Positions 25,429 through 33,906 of a stretch of 64,000 nt of DNA are shown here, one piece after another. Source of the DNA: Bacteroides sp. (GTDB lineage Bacteria > Bacteroidota > Bacteroidia > Bacteroidales > Bacteroidaceae); the NCBI RefSeq assembly GCF_028690125.1, contig NZ_JAQVBV010000027.1:1-64000 (forward strand). The letters are read 5' to 3'. Below the pieces are notes generated by a model that was not told the origin of the DNA, made no database searches, and worked only from the letters and a program-made list of their open reading frames with translations. A program made the translations under genes and the position numbers. The first letter of the stretch is position 1. Each line of letters begins with the position of its first letter.

Positions 25429-26634
25429 TTAATTGAATTTTTTTCGTTCTTTATATCGCGTTAATGCTTCCAGATAATAATAATCAGCATAATTTAGCGG
25501 TACATCGATTTCACTATTACCAGGAAAGTTACCAACCGAATGTTTCAAAATAAATCCTTTATTCTCACTTTTTTTCGCTAAATAATCCGATGAAGAAAGT
25601 TGTTTCAAAATGTTTTCAGCATATTCTATACAGCTATCACTCAATTTGCTATCTTTTATATATTCACCTAATTCGAGCAAAGCCGAGGCTGTAATAGCTG
25701 CTGCTGAAGCATCACGCGACGCATTTGGAATATCAGGCGTATTATAATCCCAATAAGGAATATAATCCTTATTCGAGGGACGATTCTCCATAATGAAATG
25801 AGCAATCTCGCACGCAGCATCTAAATAAGCAGGATTTTTTGTGAACCGATAACACATCGTATAACCATAAAGCCCCCATGATTGTCCGCGTGCCCATGCT
25901 GAAGAATCAGAGTATCCCTGAAAAGTCCCTTTAGATTCGACATCACCACTTGGAACAGAATAGCTGACTACATGATAAGATGTCATGTTCTCACGAAAAT
26001 GGTTTTTCAAAGTTTTATCAGCATGGGCTATTGCAATATCATGGAATTTAGAATTCCCAGTTTGTCCGGATGCCCAGAAAAGGAGTTCAAGATTCATCAT
26101 ATTATCTATAATGACCGGATAACTCCATTTACCAAAATCCCAAGAACGAATTAATCCTACCTCAGGATTAAAACGTTTACAAAGACTATTCGAAGTATTT
26201 ACCAATATCTCCGTATCTTTTTGTTCCGGTTTCAAACGAAGAGCATTACCATAACTACAATACATCATAAAGCCGACATCATGATTCCCAGTATAGTATT
26301 GAATTTCTTCCAAAAGATTAGTATATTTCCGAGCTTCTTTTGCCAAATCCTCATTGCCGGTCAATTTATAAGCCAACCACAACGAACCCGGATAAAATCC
26401 ACTTGTCCAATCTTGTACTTTCGCCATAACATAACTTCCATCTGCTTTAAGGGTACGTGGGAAGTAGGCTTTGCCTTGTACATCCTTCAATTGATCTGCC
26501 ATAAAAAGCAACTGATGATTAGAAGTTTTCACTGCATTCTTAAACCATTTTGGTGTATTTGCCCACGAAGCACAACAAACAGCTAGCAAGCTTATTGCAC
26601 AAACGACAACATACATTTTTTGTCTGATTCTCAT
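25429..26634 (-). CDS. GH88-family unsaturated glucuronyl hydrolase
   Basis: The 401-residue secreted protein has a signal peptide (about 1-25) and a single (alpha/alpha)6-barrel domain. The GH88 signatures are GFYPGSLWLAYK, the catalytic-type Asp in TGNHDVGFMMY and a second in VIIDNMMNLELLFWAS, then WARGQSWGLYGY and DASAAAITASALLEL. GH88 enzymes hydrate and split unsaturated glucuronyl or galacturonyl groups left by polysaccharide lyases acting on glycosaminoglycans or pectins. No lyase or SusC/SusD gene is next to it, so it is either an orphan or a remnant of a polysaccharide locus. A small secreted gene precedes it. Confidence 0.88.
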   Translation of the reverse strand: MRIRQKMYVVVCAISLLAVCCASWANTPKWFKNAVKTSNHQLLFMADQLKDVQGKAYFPRTLKADGSYVMAKVQDWTSGFYPGSLWLAYKLTGNEDLAKEARKYTNLLEEIQYYTGNHDVGFMMYCSYGNALRLKPEQKDTEILVNTSNSLCKRFNPEVGLIRSWDFGKWSYPVIIDNMMNLELLFWASGQTGNSKFHDIAIAHADKTLKNHFRENMTSYHVVSYSVPSGDVESKGTFQGYSDSSAWARGQSWGLYGYTMCYRFTKNPAYLDAACEIAHFIMENRPSNKDYIPYWDYNTPDIPNASRDASAAAITASALLELGEYIKDSKLSDSCIEYAENILKQLSSSDYLAKKSENKGFILKHSVGNFPGNSEIDVPLNYADYYYLEALTRYKERKKFN

Positions 26635-26784
26635 ATTAACAATGTTAGTGTTAAATTAATAATAGTCCATCGTCTATTTTTTATCCATACATCAAATAAG
26701 AATTTGCCAAAAATATAGAAAAATTGCGAACTTCTACTCTATAAAAGAAGAAATACGCAATTTTTATACAATAAGAATAATTAC

Positions 26785-27276
26785 TTATCTCACAATATTT
26801 TCAGGAAATTTGTCTGGCATTACCACTCTTTTCCATGTTTCATTATACCATGTATTCAACTCATTCCCATTCAAATCTTTTTGAATAAAAAACTTCAAAT
26901 GCAAGTAATCATTATCCTTGATTTCGAATTCCAGTATATTATCCTTATTATCCAACATCGGAAGATGAATATTTCTCTCGATACTTTCTTTATAAGAATC
27001 GTCCGTTAGTTGTTTCCACGTACCATATCCGGTAATAATTGCATCCCAACCGGGTATAATAGTAAAATTCACAATTCGTCCGTTATCACTCAAGACCTTA
27101 AAAGTATTACTAGGTTTTAAATAACCTGCAGCATCCTGACTTTCGGACACATAATGGCATAATTGCCAGATCCCTCTTAATTCGCCCGATTTAAACTTTG
27201 TTTTCTTTTGGGCCATCGCACCTGTTGCTGCCACCAGCATCACCGTCAAAACAGTAAAGAAATAGAGTTTTTTCAT
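26785..27276 (-). CDS. small secreted protein, DUF4488-like
   Basis: The 163-residue protein has a signal peptide (about 1-22, cleavage after AMA). A mature lipocalin-like beta-rich domain begins with SGELRGIWQLCHYV and ends with ETWKRVVMPDKFP. The pattern GIWQL, then GYGTWKQLTDDSYKE, then a C-terminal WKR matches what I recall of DUF4488 proteins of Bacteroides. Function unknown; a ligand-binding role is possible for lipocalin-like folds. It precedes the GH88 gene by 150 bp on the same strand. Confidence 0.65.
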   Translation of the reverse strand: MKKLYFFTVLTVMLVAATGAMAQKKTKFKSGELRGIWQLCHYVSESQDAAGYLKPSNTFKVLSDNGRIVNFTIIPGWDAIITGYGTWKQLTDDSYKESIERNIHLPMLDNKDNILEFEIKDNDYLHLKFFIQKDLNGNELNTWYNETWKRVVMPDKFPENIVR

Positions 27277-27365
27277 GGTAGTATAATTTAAATTAACACT
27301 CTTTCAATGCATATGCCCAAATATAAAGATTTATTTTGAAATAACAGTAATTAAGAACACAAAAA

Positions 27366-27398
27366 ACTCGCATAATCAAAAGATTATGCGAGTTTTAC
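27366..27398. terminator. intrinsic terminator of asnS
   Basis: A perfect 12-bp stem (ACTCGCATAATC / GATTATGCGAGT) with an AAAA loop, flanked by A- and T-runs. It lies 18 bp downstream of the asnS stop (minus strand). Confidence 0.9.
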
Positions 27399-27415
27399 AT
27401 AAATATACCTAAATA

Positions 27416-28819
27416 TTAAAATTCAGCATTTCTTGGTGTACGCGGGAACGGTATTACGTCACGAATATTCGACATACCTGTCACAAATAGTAACAGACGT
27501 TCGAAGCCAAGACCAAAACCAGAGTGAGGACAAGTTCCAAACTTACGAGTATCCAAATACCACCACATATCTTTCATTGGAATATTCAGTTCTTCAATAC
27601 GGGTAACCAACTTGTTATAGTCTGACTCACGTTCGGAACCTCCAATAATTTCACCAATTTTCGGGAAAAGAACATCCATTGCACGTACTGTCTTATTATC
27701 TTCATTCATCTTCATATAAAAGGCCTTGATCTCCTTCGGATAATCAGTCAGAATAACAGGACGTTTAAAGTGCTCTTCTACCAGATAGCGTTCATGCTCC
27801 GAAGCTAAATCCACTCCCCAATAAACCGGGAACTCAAACTTATGTCCTTTTGCTATGGCATCTTCCAGTATCTTAATACCATCCGTATAAGGCAAACGAA
27901 CAAAGTCGTCCTTCAAAACACTTTGCAGACGTTCTATCAATTCCTTATCGAACATATCATTCAGGAATTTCACATCATCTGCACAGTTATCCAACGCCCA
28001 TTTCACACAATACTTAATGAACTCTTCCGCCAAGTCCATATTATCAATAATATCATTGAAAGCAACTTCTGGTTCAATCATCCAAAACTCAGCCAAATGG
28101 CGTGGAGTATTAGAGTTTTCAGCACGGAAAGTCGGACCAAATGTATAAATAGATCCTAAAGCAGTAGCTGCCAATTCACCTTCCAACTGACCGGATACAG
28201 TCAAACTAGCCTGCTTGCCAAAGAAGTCTTCCTCATAAACGATAGAGCCGGATTCATTTTTTTTCAGGTCATAAAGATTCATTGTAGTTACCTGAAACAT
28301 CTGTCCAGCTCCTTCACAATCGGAAGCTGTGATTATTGGGGTATGGAAATAGAAAAATCCTTTCTCATGGAAAAACTGGTGAATAGCAATCGCCATATTG
28401 TGGCGAATGCGGAACACTGCACCAAAGGTATTGGTACGCGGACGCAAATGAGCTATCTCACGCAAAAATTCCATGGAATGACCTTTCTTCTGCAATGGAT
28501 ATGTGTTATCGCAAGCACCCAGCACTTCAATTTCCTGAGCCTGCACTTCCACCTTCTGACCGGAGCCTACAGATTCCACCATAACTCCGTTCACGCTTAG
28601 ACAAGCACCCGTAGTAATTAGTTTCAGCATTTCTTCGTCGAAATTAGCTAAGTCTACCACTACCTGCACATTATTTATTGTAGAACCGTCATTCAGTGCG
28701 ATAAAATTTACTTGTTTGCTACCTCTGCGGGTGCGAACCCATCCTTTCACATTGATCATAGCTCCAAAATCTTCGCGCTTTAACAGATCAACAATTTTCG
28801 TTCTACCAATCTTTTCCAT
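27416..28819 (-). CDS. asnS: asparaginyl-tRNA synthetase
   Basis: The 467-residue class II synthetase has an N-terminal OB anticodon-binding domain (about 1-115, VKGWVRTRRGSKQVNFIALNDGS). The catalytic domain includes motif 2 FRAENSNTPRHLAEFWMIEPE and motif 3 GFGLGFERLLLFVTG. The E-P-E and ASDCEGAGQMFQV residues are those of AsnRS rather than AspRS. It charges tRNA-Asn. It follows the rluB gene by 27 bp and ends at a strong terminator, so purB-rluB-asnS looks like one transcription unit. Confidence 0.95.
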   Translation of the reverse strand: MEKIGRTKIVDLLKREDFGAMINVKGWVRTRRGSKQVNFIALNDGSTINNVQVVVDLANFDEEMLKLITTGACLSVNGVMVESVGSGQKVEVQAQEIEVLGACDNTYPLQKKGHSMEFLREIAHLRPRTNTFGAVFRIRHNMAIAIHQFFHEKGFFYFHTPIITASDCEGAGQMFQVTTMNLYDLKKNESGSIVYEEDFFGKQASLTVSGQLEGELAATALGSIYTFGPTFRAENSNTPRHLAEFWMIEPEVAFNDIIDNMDLAEEFIKYCVKWALDNCADDVKFLNDMFDKELIERLQSVLKDDFVRLPYTDGIKILEDAIAKGHKFEFPVYWGVDLASEHERYLVEEHFKRPVILTDYPKEIKAFYMKMNEDNKTVRAMDVLFPKIGEIIGGSERESDYNKLVTRIEELNIPMKDMWWYLDTRKFGTCPHSGFGLGFERLLLFVTGMSNIRDVIPFPRTPRNAEF

Positions 28820-28846
28820 AAAACTAATTTAATACAATATTATATA

Positions 28847-30316
28847 TTACTCAAACGCTCCCATACGGAGATAGTTTACCTCTATTTCTGTCAGGTAACG
28901 CCAGTCTCCGCGACGCAAACCTTTTTTGGTAAGCCCTGCAAAAAACACACGGTCGAGTTTTATTACTTTATATCCCAGTGATTCGAATATACGGCGAACA
29001 ACGCGATTCTTACCGGAGTGAATTTCGATACCTACCTGGTTTTTCTTAAAATCATCTGTATAGCTAATACCATCTGCATGGATTTCACCATCTTCCAGTT
29101 CAACTCCAGCTGCAATTTGATCCATATCCGCTTTCGTCAGATTCTTATCCAAATGAACATGATAAATCTTCTTCTTCAGGAATTTCGGATGAGTCAGCTT
29201 AGAAGCCAGATCTCCGTCATTCGTCAGTAACAATACGCCTGTTGTATTACGGTCCAGACGACCTACCGGATAAATGCGTTCAGCACAAGCGCCCTTTACC
29301 AAATCCATTACCGTACGACGTTCCTGAGGATCATCAGAAGTTGTTACCGTATCTTTCGGTTTGTTCAGCAATACATATACTTTACGTTCAATACTAACCG
29401 GTTCGTCATGAAACTTAACAATGTCTACACGTTTAATCTTAGTTCCCAATTCCGTAACTATTTCACCGTTTACAGAAACTACACCGGCAGTGATAAACTC
29501 ATCAGCCTCACGCCGAGAGCAAACACCGGCATTTGCCAAAAACTTATTCAAACGAATTGGTTCGTTCGGATCAAGAGATTGTTCCTTATACTCAATCTGT
29601 TTCTTTCTGCTATATTTAGCATTCGGATCATAGTCATTGGTACGTGGACGCGGGCGGTAACCACCTTGTGAACGATCATTATTGAAACGAGGACGATAGC
29701 CACCTTCATTATTATCATTGAAACGAGGACGATAAGGGCGGTCACCCCCCTCACGATTGTAGGGACGTTGAGGGCGGTCGCTACCTTCACGATTGAAAGA
29801 AGGACGATAAGGACGATCTCCATAAGAGCGTTGTTCGCCTCCCTCACGATTGTAAGGACGCTGCGGACGATCACCACCTTCACCATTATTATTGAAACGA
29901 GGACGATACGGACGATCACCATAAGAGCGTTGTTCGCCTCCCTCACGATTGTAAGAAGGACGTTGAGGACGGTCACCATAAGAGCGCTGCGGGCGTTCAC
30001 CGCCTTCGCCATTACTATTAAAGCGTGGACGATAAGGACGATCGCCACCTTCACGATTATAAGCAGGACGTTGAGGACGGTCACCATAAGAGCGTTCACC
30101 ACCTTCACGATTGTAAGAACGTTGAGGACGGTCACCGCCTTCATTGTTAGCATTGAAGCGCGGGCGATAAGGCCGATCGCCACCTTCACGATTGAAAGAA
30201 GGACGATAAGGACGATCGCCACCTTCTCTGTTGTAAGACCTGTTACCATCACGGCCGGCACCTGTATTCTCTTCATTAAAAGAATTTTCGCGCCATTCTT
30301 CGTTTTCTGTGCTCAT
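28847..30316 (-). CDS. rluB: 23S rRNA pseudouridine synthase (RluB/RsuA family) with long repeat-rich N-terminal arm
   Basis: The 489-residue protein has a normal RluB-type core from about residue 250. An S4 RNA-binding domain (RLNKFLANAGVCSRREADEFI) is followed by the catalytic domain, whose active-site Asp is near 355 in GRLDRNTTG, with RIFESLGYKVIKLDR near the end. The first 235 residues are low-complexity repeats built from GGDRPYRPRFN and GGERSYGDRPQRP units, rich in Arg, Gly, Asn, Tyr and Pro; this resembles an RGG-like disordered RNA-binding arm. The catalytic core is expected to modify a uridine in 23S rRNA. The repeats make the DNA here prone to length change. It lies between purB and asnS. 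Confidence 0.9.
   Translation of the reverse strand: MSTENEEWRENSFNEENTGAGRDGNRSYNREGGDRPYRPSFNREGGDRPYRPRFNANNEGGDRPQRSYNREGGERSYGDRPQRPAYNREGGDRPYRPRFNSNGEGGERPQRSYGDRPQRPSYNREGGEQRSYGDRPYRPRFNNNGEGGDRPQRPYNREGGEQRSYGDRPYRPSFNREGSDRPQRPYNREGGDRPYRPRFNDNNEGGYRPRFNNDRSQGGYRPRPRTNDYDPNAKYSRKKQIEYKEQSLDPNEPIRLNKFLANAGVCSRREADEFITAGVVSVNGEIVTELGTKIKRVDIVKFHDEPVSIERKVYVLLNKPKDTVTTSDDPQERRTVMDLVKGACAERIYPVGRLDRNTTGVLLLTNDGDLASKLTHPKFLKKKIYHVHLDKNLTKADMDQIAAGVELEDGEIHADGISYTDDFKKNQVGIEIHSGKNRVVRRIFESLGYKVIKLDRVFFAGLTKKGLRRGDWRYLTEIEVNYLRMGAFE
29650..30270 (-). repeat. coding tandem repeats in the RluB arm
   Basis: About 20 imperfect units of roughly 24-45 bp encode GGDRPYRPRFN-like peptides. The antisense frames are open and Arg/Thr-rich because of the repetition; they are not genes. 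Confidence 0.85.
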
Positions 30317-30389
30317 TGTTTTATTCGAATAAAATTAGACTTTGGCCTCACGGCCTGATTTAAAAACACTTTTATCATATAGTAAACAA

Positions 30390-31736
30390 TTAAAGTCCCG
30401 TATAAGTATGCGGAGTAATTGCTCTTAACTCTTTTTTAATATCTTCGCTTACATTTAAGGCTTCAATAAACTCTTTAATAGAACTTTCCGTGATAGCCTG
30501 ATTCGTTCTTGTCAATGCCTTCAAGGCTTCATACGGATGCGGATAAGCTTCACGGCGTAAAATAGTTTGCACTGCCTCAGCCACTACACTCCAACAGTTA
30601 TCCAAATCACGGCATATAACAGACTCATTGAGCAGTAATTTACGAAGCCCCTTCAAAGAACTTTGAATAGCAATAACAATATGCCCGAAAGGTGCACCGA
30701 CATTACGCAACACAGTAGAATCTGTCAAGTCACGTTGCAAACGCGACACAGGAAGCTTCGCAGCTAAATGCTCCAAAATTGCCGATGCAATACCTAGATT
30801 GCCTTCTGCATTTTCAAAATCAATCGGATTAACTTTATGTGGCATAGCACTTGAACCTACTTCTCCGGCTTTAATTTTTTGCTTAAAGTATTCCATTGAA
30901 ATATATTGCCAGAAGTCACGATTCATATCCACCATTACAGTATTGATACGCTTCATTGCATCAAATATAGCAGAAAGATTATCATAATTAGAAATCTGCG
31001 TAGTATATTCCTCGCGTTCCAATCCAAGTTTTCCAGCAACAAAACGATTGCCAAATTCTTTCCAGTCATACTGCGGATAAGCTACATGATGAGCATTATA
31101 GTTTCCAGTTGCACCACCAAATTTAGCAGTAATCGGACAAGCTTTCAAAGTTGCCAGCTGACGCTCCAAACGGTAAACAAACACCATTACTTCCTTACCC
31201 AAACGAGTCGGAGAAGCTGGCTGTCCATGGGTTTTGGCAAGCATAGGAATATTTTCCCATTCCGTTGCATAACTCTTCAACTGTGCTATCAACTCCTCTA
31301 TCAATGGATAATATACATTTTCCAAAGCATCCTTGATAGAAAGCGGAACAGATGTATTATTAATATCCTGAGAAGTCAGTCCGAAATGAATAAACTCTTT
31401 ATAGTCATCCATTCCACCCAATTTATCAAATTCTTCTTTCAGGAAGTATTCTACTGCCTTTACATCATGGTTAGTTACACTCTCGATATCTTTAATGCGC
31501 TGTGCATCGGCTTCTGAAAAATTACGGTATATATTCCGCAAAGTTTCAAAAACATCCTTGTCGATTCCTTTTAACTGAGGCAAAGGAAGTTCACACAAAG
31601 CAATGAAATACTCCACTTCCACCTGCACACGGTATTTAATCAGTGCAAATTCTGAGAAATAAGCTGCTAAAGCCTTAGTTTTGCCTCTATATCGACCATC
31701 AATTGGAGATATGGCCGTCAATACATCAAGTTCCAT
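30390..31736 (-). CDS. purB: adenylosuccinate lyase
   Basis: The 448-residue protein belongs to the fumarase/aspartase superfamily, E. coli-type PurB. It has SPIDGRYRGKTKAL at the N-terminus, HFGLTSQDINNTSVPL, KTHGQPASPTRLGKE and the catalytic-loop signature GSSAMPHKVNPIDFENAEG. It acts twice in purine synthesis (SAICAR to AICAR, and adenylosuccinate to AMP). A -7 box TAATTTTG (31770-31763, minus) gives a promoter about 30 nt upstream. It heads the purB-rluB-asnS unit. Confidence 0.95.
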   Translation of the reverse strand: MELDVLTAISPIDGRYRGKTKALAAYFSEFALIKYRVQVEVEYFIALCELPLPQLKGIDKDVFETLRNIYRNFSEADAQRIKDIESVTNHDVKAVEYFLKEEFDKLGGMDDYKEFIHFGLTSQDINNTSVPLSIKDALENVYYPLIEELIAQLKSYATEWENIPMLAKTHGQPASPTRLGKEVMVFVYRLERQLATLKACPITAKFGGATGNYNAHHVAYPQYDWKEFGNRFVAGKLGLEREEYTTQISNYDNLSAIFDAMKRINTVMVDMNRDFWQYISMEYFKQKIKAGEVGSSAMPHKVNPIDFENAEGNLGIASAILEHLAAKLPVSRLQRDLTDSTVLRNVGAPFGHIVIAIQSSLKGLRKLLLNESVICRDLDNCWSVVAEAVQTILRREAYPHPYEALKALTRTNQAITESSIKEFIEALNVSEDIKKELRAITPHTYTGL

Positions 31737-31943
31737 ACGTTTTTTAGATAATTATCAGACTGCAAAATTAACTCTTTTTCCTGATTAACAAGTTAAAAGG
31801 ATGGATAAAGTTTCTATAAAAGTGCCTAAAAAACAATGAGTAACAAACACCATCCTTCATAACTACCTATTTTACTATTCGTTTTTTCATTTTATTTCCA
31901 ATAGAACCAGGATTTAAATTGATCCGGTATCAGCAAACCACAC

Positions 31944-31982
31944 AAAAAAAAGAGTTCCGCAATACAATTACGAAACTCTTTT
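31944..31982 (-). terminator. terminator of the tRNA-Val transcript
   Basis: On the minus strand arms AAAAGAGTTTCG and CGGAACTCTTTT are followed by a run of eight T. It lies just downstream of the two tRNA genes. Confidence 0.85.
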
Positions 31983-31987
31983 AAAGT

Positions 31988-32061
31988 GGGCGTTGACGGA
32001 TTCGAACCGCCGACCCTCTGCTTGTAAGGCAGATGCTCTGAACCAGCTGAGCTAAACGCCC
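31988..32061 (-). tRNA. tRNA-Val (anticodon TAC)
   Basis: The 74-nt cloverleaf reads, on the minus strand, from GGGCGTTTAGCTCAG to AACGCCC. The acceptor stem pairs GGGCGTT with AACGCCC. The anticodon arm TCTGC-CTTACAA-GCAGA gives anticodon TAC, and the T arm has GGTTCGAATCC. CCA is not encoded. It is the second of two identical copies. Confidence 0.97.
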
Positions 32062-32097
32062 TTGTTAATGAGCCGGAAGTGTTTGTATCTTTTGTGT

Positions 32098-32171
32098 GGG
32101 CGTTGACGGATTCGAACCGCCGACCCTCTGCTTGTAAGGCAGATGCTCTGAACCAGCTGAGCTAAACGCCC
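32098..32171 (-). tRNA. tRNA-Val (anticodon TAC), second copy
   Basis: Identical over all 74 nt to the copy at 31988-32061, from which it is separated by 36 bp. It is the promoter-proximal copy of the pair; the consensus promoter lies about 25 bp upstream. Confidence 0.97.
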
Positions 32172-32196
32172 TTACACTTCCGTTTCAAAAGCGATG

Positions 32197-32227
32197 CAAA
32201 GGTACGCTTTTTTTCGAAACCTGCAAA
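32197..32227 (-). promoter_or_regulatory. tRNA-Val promoter
   Basis: On the minus strand TTTG (32227-32224), exactly 19 nt, then TACCTTTG (32204-32197): a full consensus match, with a predicted start near 32190. Confidence 0.8.
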
Positions 32228-32468
32228 CATTTACTGAATTATTTTTCAATAATCTTTTTACAAAGAAAAGAAACTCATTGATTATCAACAAATAATAAAT
32301 TATTTTTTTTCATGCAACTTACACTTCCTTGCAATCTTTAATTAAAAGAATAAGAACTGCACACCAAAGATGTCTTTCACATCAAATATCACTAAGAGCT
32401 CAACTTATGATATGGAGACATTGTAGGTATACAAAAGTCCGGGAAATTTAGTTCCCGAATATTCAGAG

Positions 32469-33020
32469 CTAATCTTTTTTACGAATAATACGAGCAGGAT
32501 TTCCTACTGCAACACTGTCGTCCGGAATATTTTTTGTAACAACACTTCCTGCTCCTATCACGCAACGATCACCAATCGTTACTCCAGGACATATAATAAC
32601 TCCACCGCCTATCCAGCAATCTTCACCTATTGTCACCGGATAAGCATATTCCTTCGCCCCCCGACGCTCAAGATAGTCCATCGGGTGATGGGGAGTATAG
32701 ATCTGCACACAAGGCCCAACAAGGGTGTGGGCCCCTATCGTTATATATCCTCCATCCAAAAAAGTGCAATTTGAATTGATAAAAACGTGCTCACCCAATT
32801 TGACACCATCCCCATGATCACAGTGAAAAGGAGGGCAAACAATCGAAGTCTTCGGTATTCCAGGTATCAATTCTTCTAAAAGTGTCCTGTATTCCTCATC
32901 ATATGTACTCAATACACACATTCGAACCAACAATTTTTTAGCTCGCTCAAAACTTATCTGTAACTCCGTCACTGACATATCCGCCAGTTGGCAGCTCCGC
33001 ATTTTTTCTACTTCTGTCAT
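32469..33020 (-). CDS. maltose/galactoside-type sugar O-acetyltransferase (LbH family)
   Basis: I start at the ATG at 33020 (MTEVEKMRSCQLADM), giving 183 residues. This is the size of Maa/LacA/NodL enzymes and avoids a 65-bp overlap with yaaA. An N-terminal helical cap is followed by a left-handed beta-helix of hexapeptide repeats (GEHVFINSNCTFLD, GAHTLVGPCVQIY) with the catalytic His in TPHHPMD, and the C-terminal VAVGNPARIIR signature. These enzymes transfer acetyl from acetyl-CoA to a sugar hydroxyl. The acceptor is unknown. It is closely linked to yaaA upstream. Confidence 0.88.
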   Translation of the reverse strand: MTEVEKMRSCQLADMSVTELQISFERAKKLLVRMCVLSTYDEEYRTLLEELIPGIPKTSIVCPPFHCDHGDGVKLGEHVFINSNCTFLDGGYITIGAHTLVGPCVQIYTPHHPMDYLERRGAKEYAYPVTIGEDCWIGGGVIICPGVTIGDRCVIGAGSVVTKNIPDDSVAVGNPARIIRKKD

Positions 33021-33024
33021 TTCT

Positions 33025-33798
33025 TTACTTTTCTTTACCATTAACAAATACATACTGTTTCTCATCCGAAAGAGATTCATCAAACTCAAACCCTTCCCAT
33101 GAAAAACTTTTTAGTTCTTCCAAATCCTCTATCTTGTTTTTTAGAATACAACGAGCCATCTCACCACGACACATTTTAGTATATACAACAACTGTAGCCA
33201 GTTTCCCGTTTTTCCACACATGAAATTCGGGAGTCATTACACAAACTTCCTTTTCAACCTGTTTCCAATCGAATAAGCCCTTCATTTCGTCACTTGCCAG
33301 ATTACATAGTACTCCCCCGCCCTTCTTAATATCATCAATAAACACATCTGTCAGCCGTGATCTCCAATAAGTAAACAAATTCTGATTACCAAGTTCCGGT
33401 AACACAACATCTCCTTCCAACCTATAAAGACGAATCACGTCCAACGGTCGCAACAGACCATAACAAAAAGACGTCAATCGTAAATGTTCCTGTGCATAAT
33501 AGAATTCGTCTATTGAAAAATCTCTCGGGTTCAAACGTTTGAATACAATTCCGGAATAAGCTAAGAAAGCGGGCAATTCAGGAGTACCTTCTGCATGGAA
33601 ACCCTGATACCGCTTATAATTCTCAACAGCAATCTTAGAATTCACTCGAAGAACCCTTTCCAACTCTTCCACAGAAAATTGCGACATTTGTAGAGCAATT
33701 TCAGAAGCCTCCTGCTGAAAGCGCGGAGTTGTTTCAAAAGGAGCGATTATCTTAGACGAATCACTCATTGTTTTAGCACAAGACAACAATACAATCAT
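33025..33798 (-). CDS. yaaA: peroxide stress protein YaaA
   Basis: The 257-residue protein has the family N-terminus MIVLLSCAKTM, a middle SGIVFKRLNPRDFS and YGLLRPLDVIRLYRLE, and C-terminal EFHVWKNGKLATVVVYTKMCRGEMARCIL. YaaA binds DNA and lowers intracellular iron during peroxide stress in E. coli. The length is the family norm (about 255-260). The stop is 4 bp before the acetyltransferase start. Confidence 0.93.
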   Translation of the reverse strand: MIVLLSCAKTMSDSSKIIAPFETTPRFQQEASEIALQMSQFSVEELERVLRVNSKIAVENYKRYQGFHAEGTPELPAFLAYSGIVFKRLNPRDFSIDEFYYAQEHLRLTSFCYGLLRPLDVIRLYRLEGDVVLPELGNQNLFTYWRSRLTDVFIDDIKKGGGVLCNLASDEMKGLFDWKQVEKEVCVMTPEFHVWKNGKLATVVVYTKMCRGEMARCILKNKIEDLEELKSFSWEGFEFDESLSDEKQYVFVNGKEK

Positions 33799-33906
33799 TA
33801 GATATCTCTATTTTTATCAATTAAAAAACAAATATAAATTATTTTATTGTACCTTTGTTCTTATCTGACAAAAAAGAGAGTTAAACACCATCTTACATAA
33901 AAGATC

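Noticed and set aside
29650..30270. Possible CRISPR array in the repeated region
   Set aside because: The units are 24-45 bp, imperfect, in frame and encode a repeated peptide, without unique spacers between identical repeats.
29548..30358. Long open frames on both strands across the rluB repeats (196 aa plus, 242 aa minus)
   Set aside because: They arise from the repeated codons of the GGDRP arm; they are low-complexity Arg/Thr- or Val/Ile-rich and have no start context or family.
30906..31517. 203-aa plus-strand frame opposite purB
   Set aside because: Antisense shadow; no homology-like motif and purB is unmistakable.
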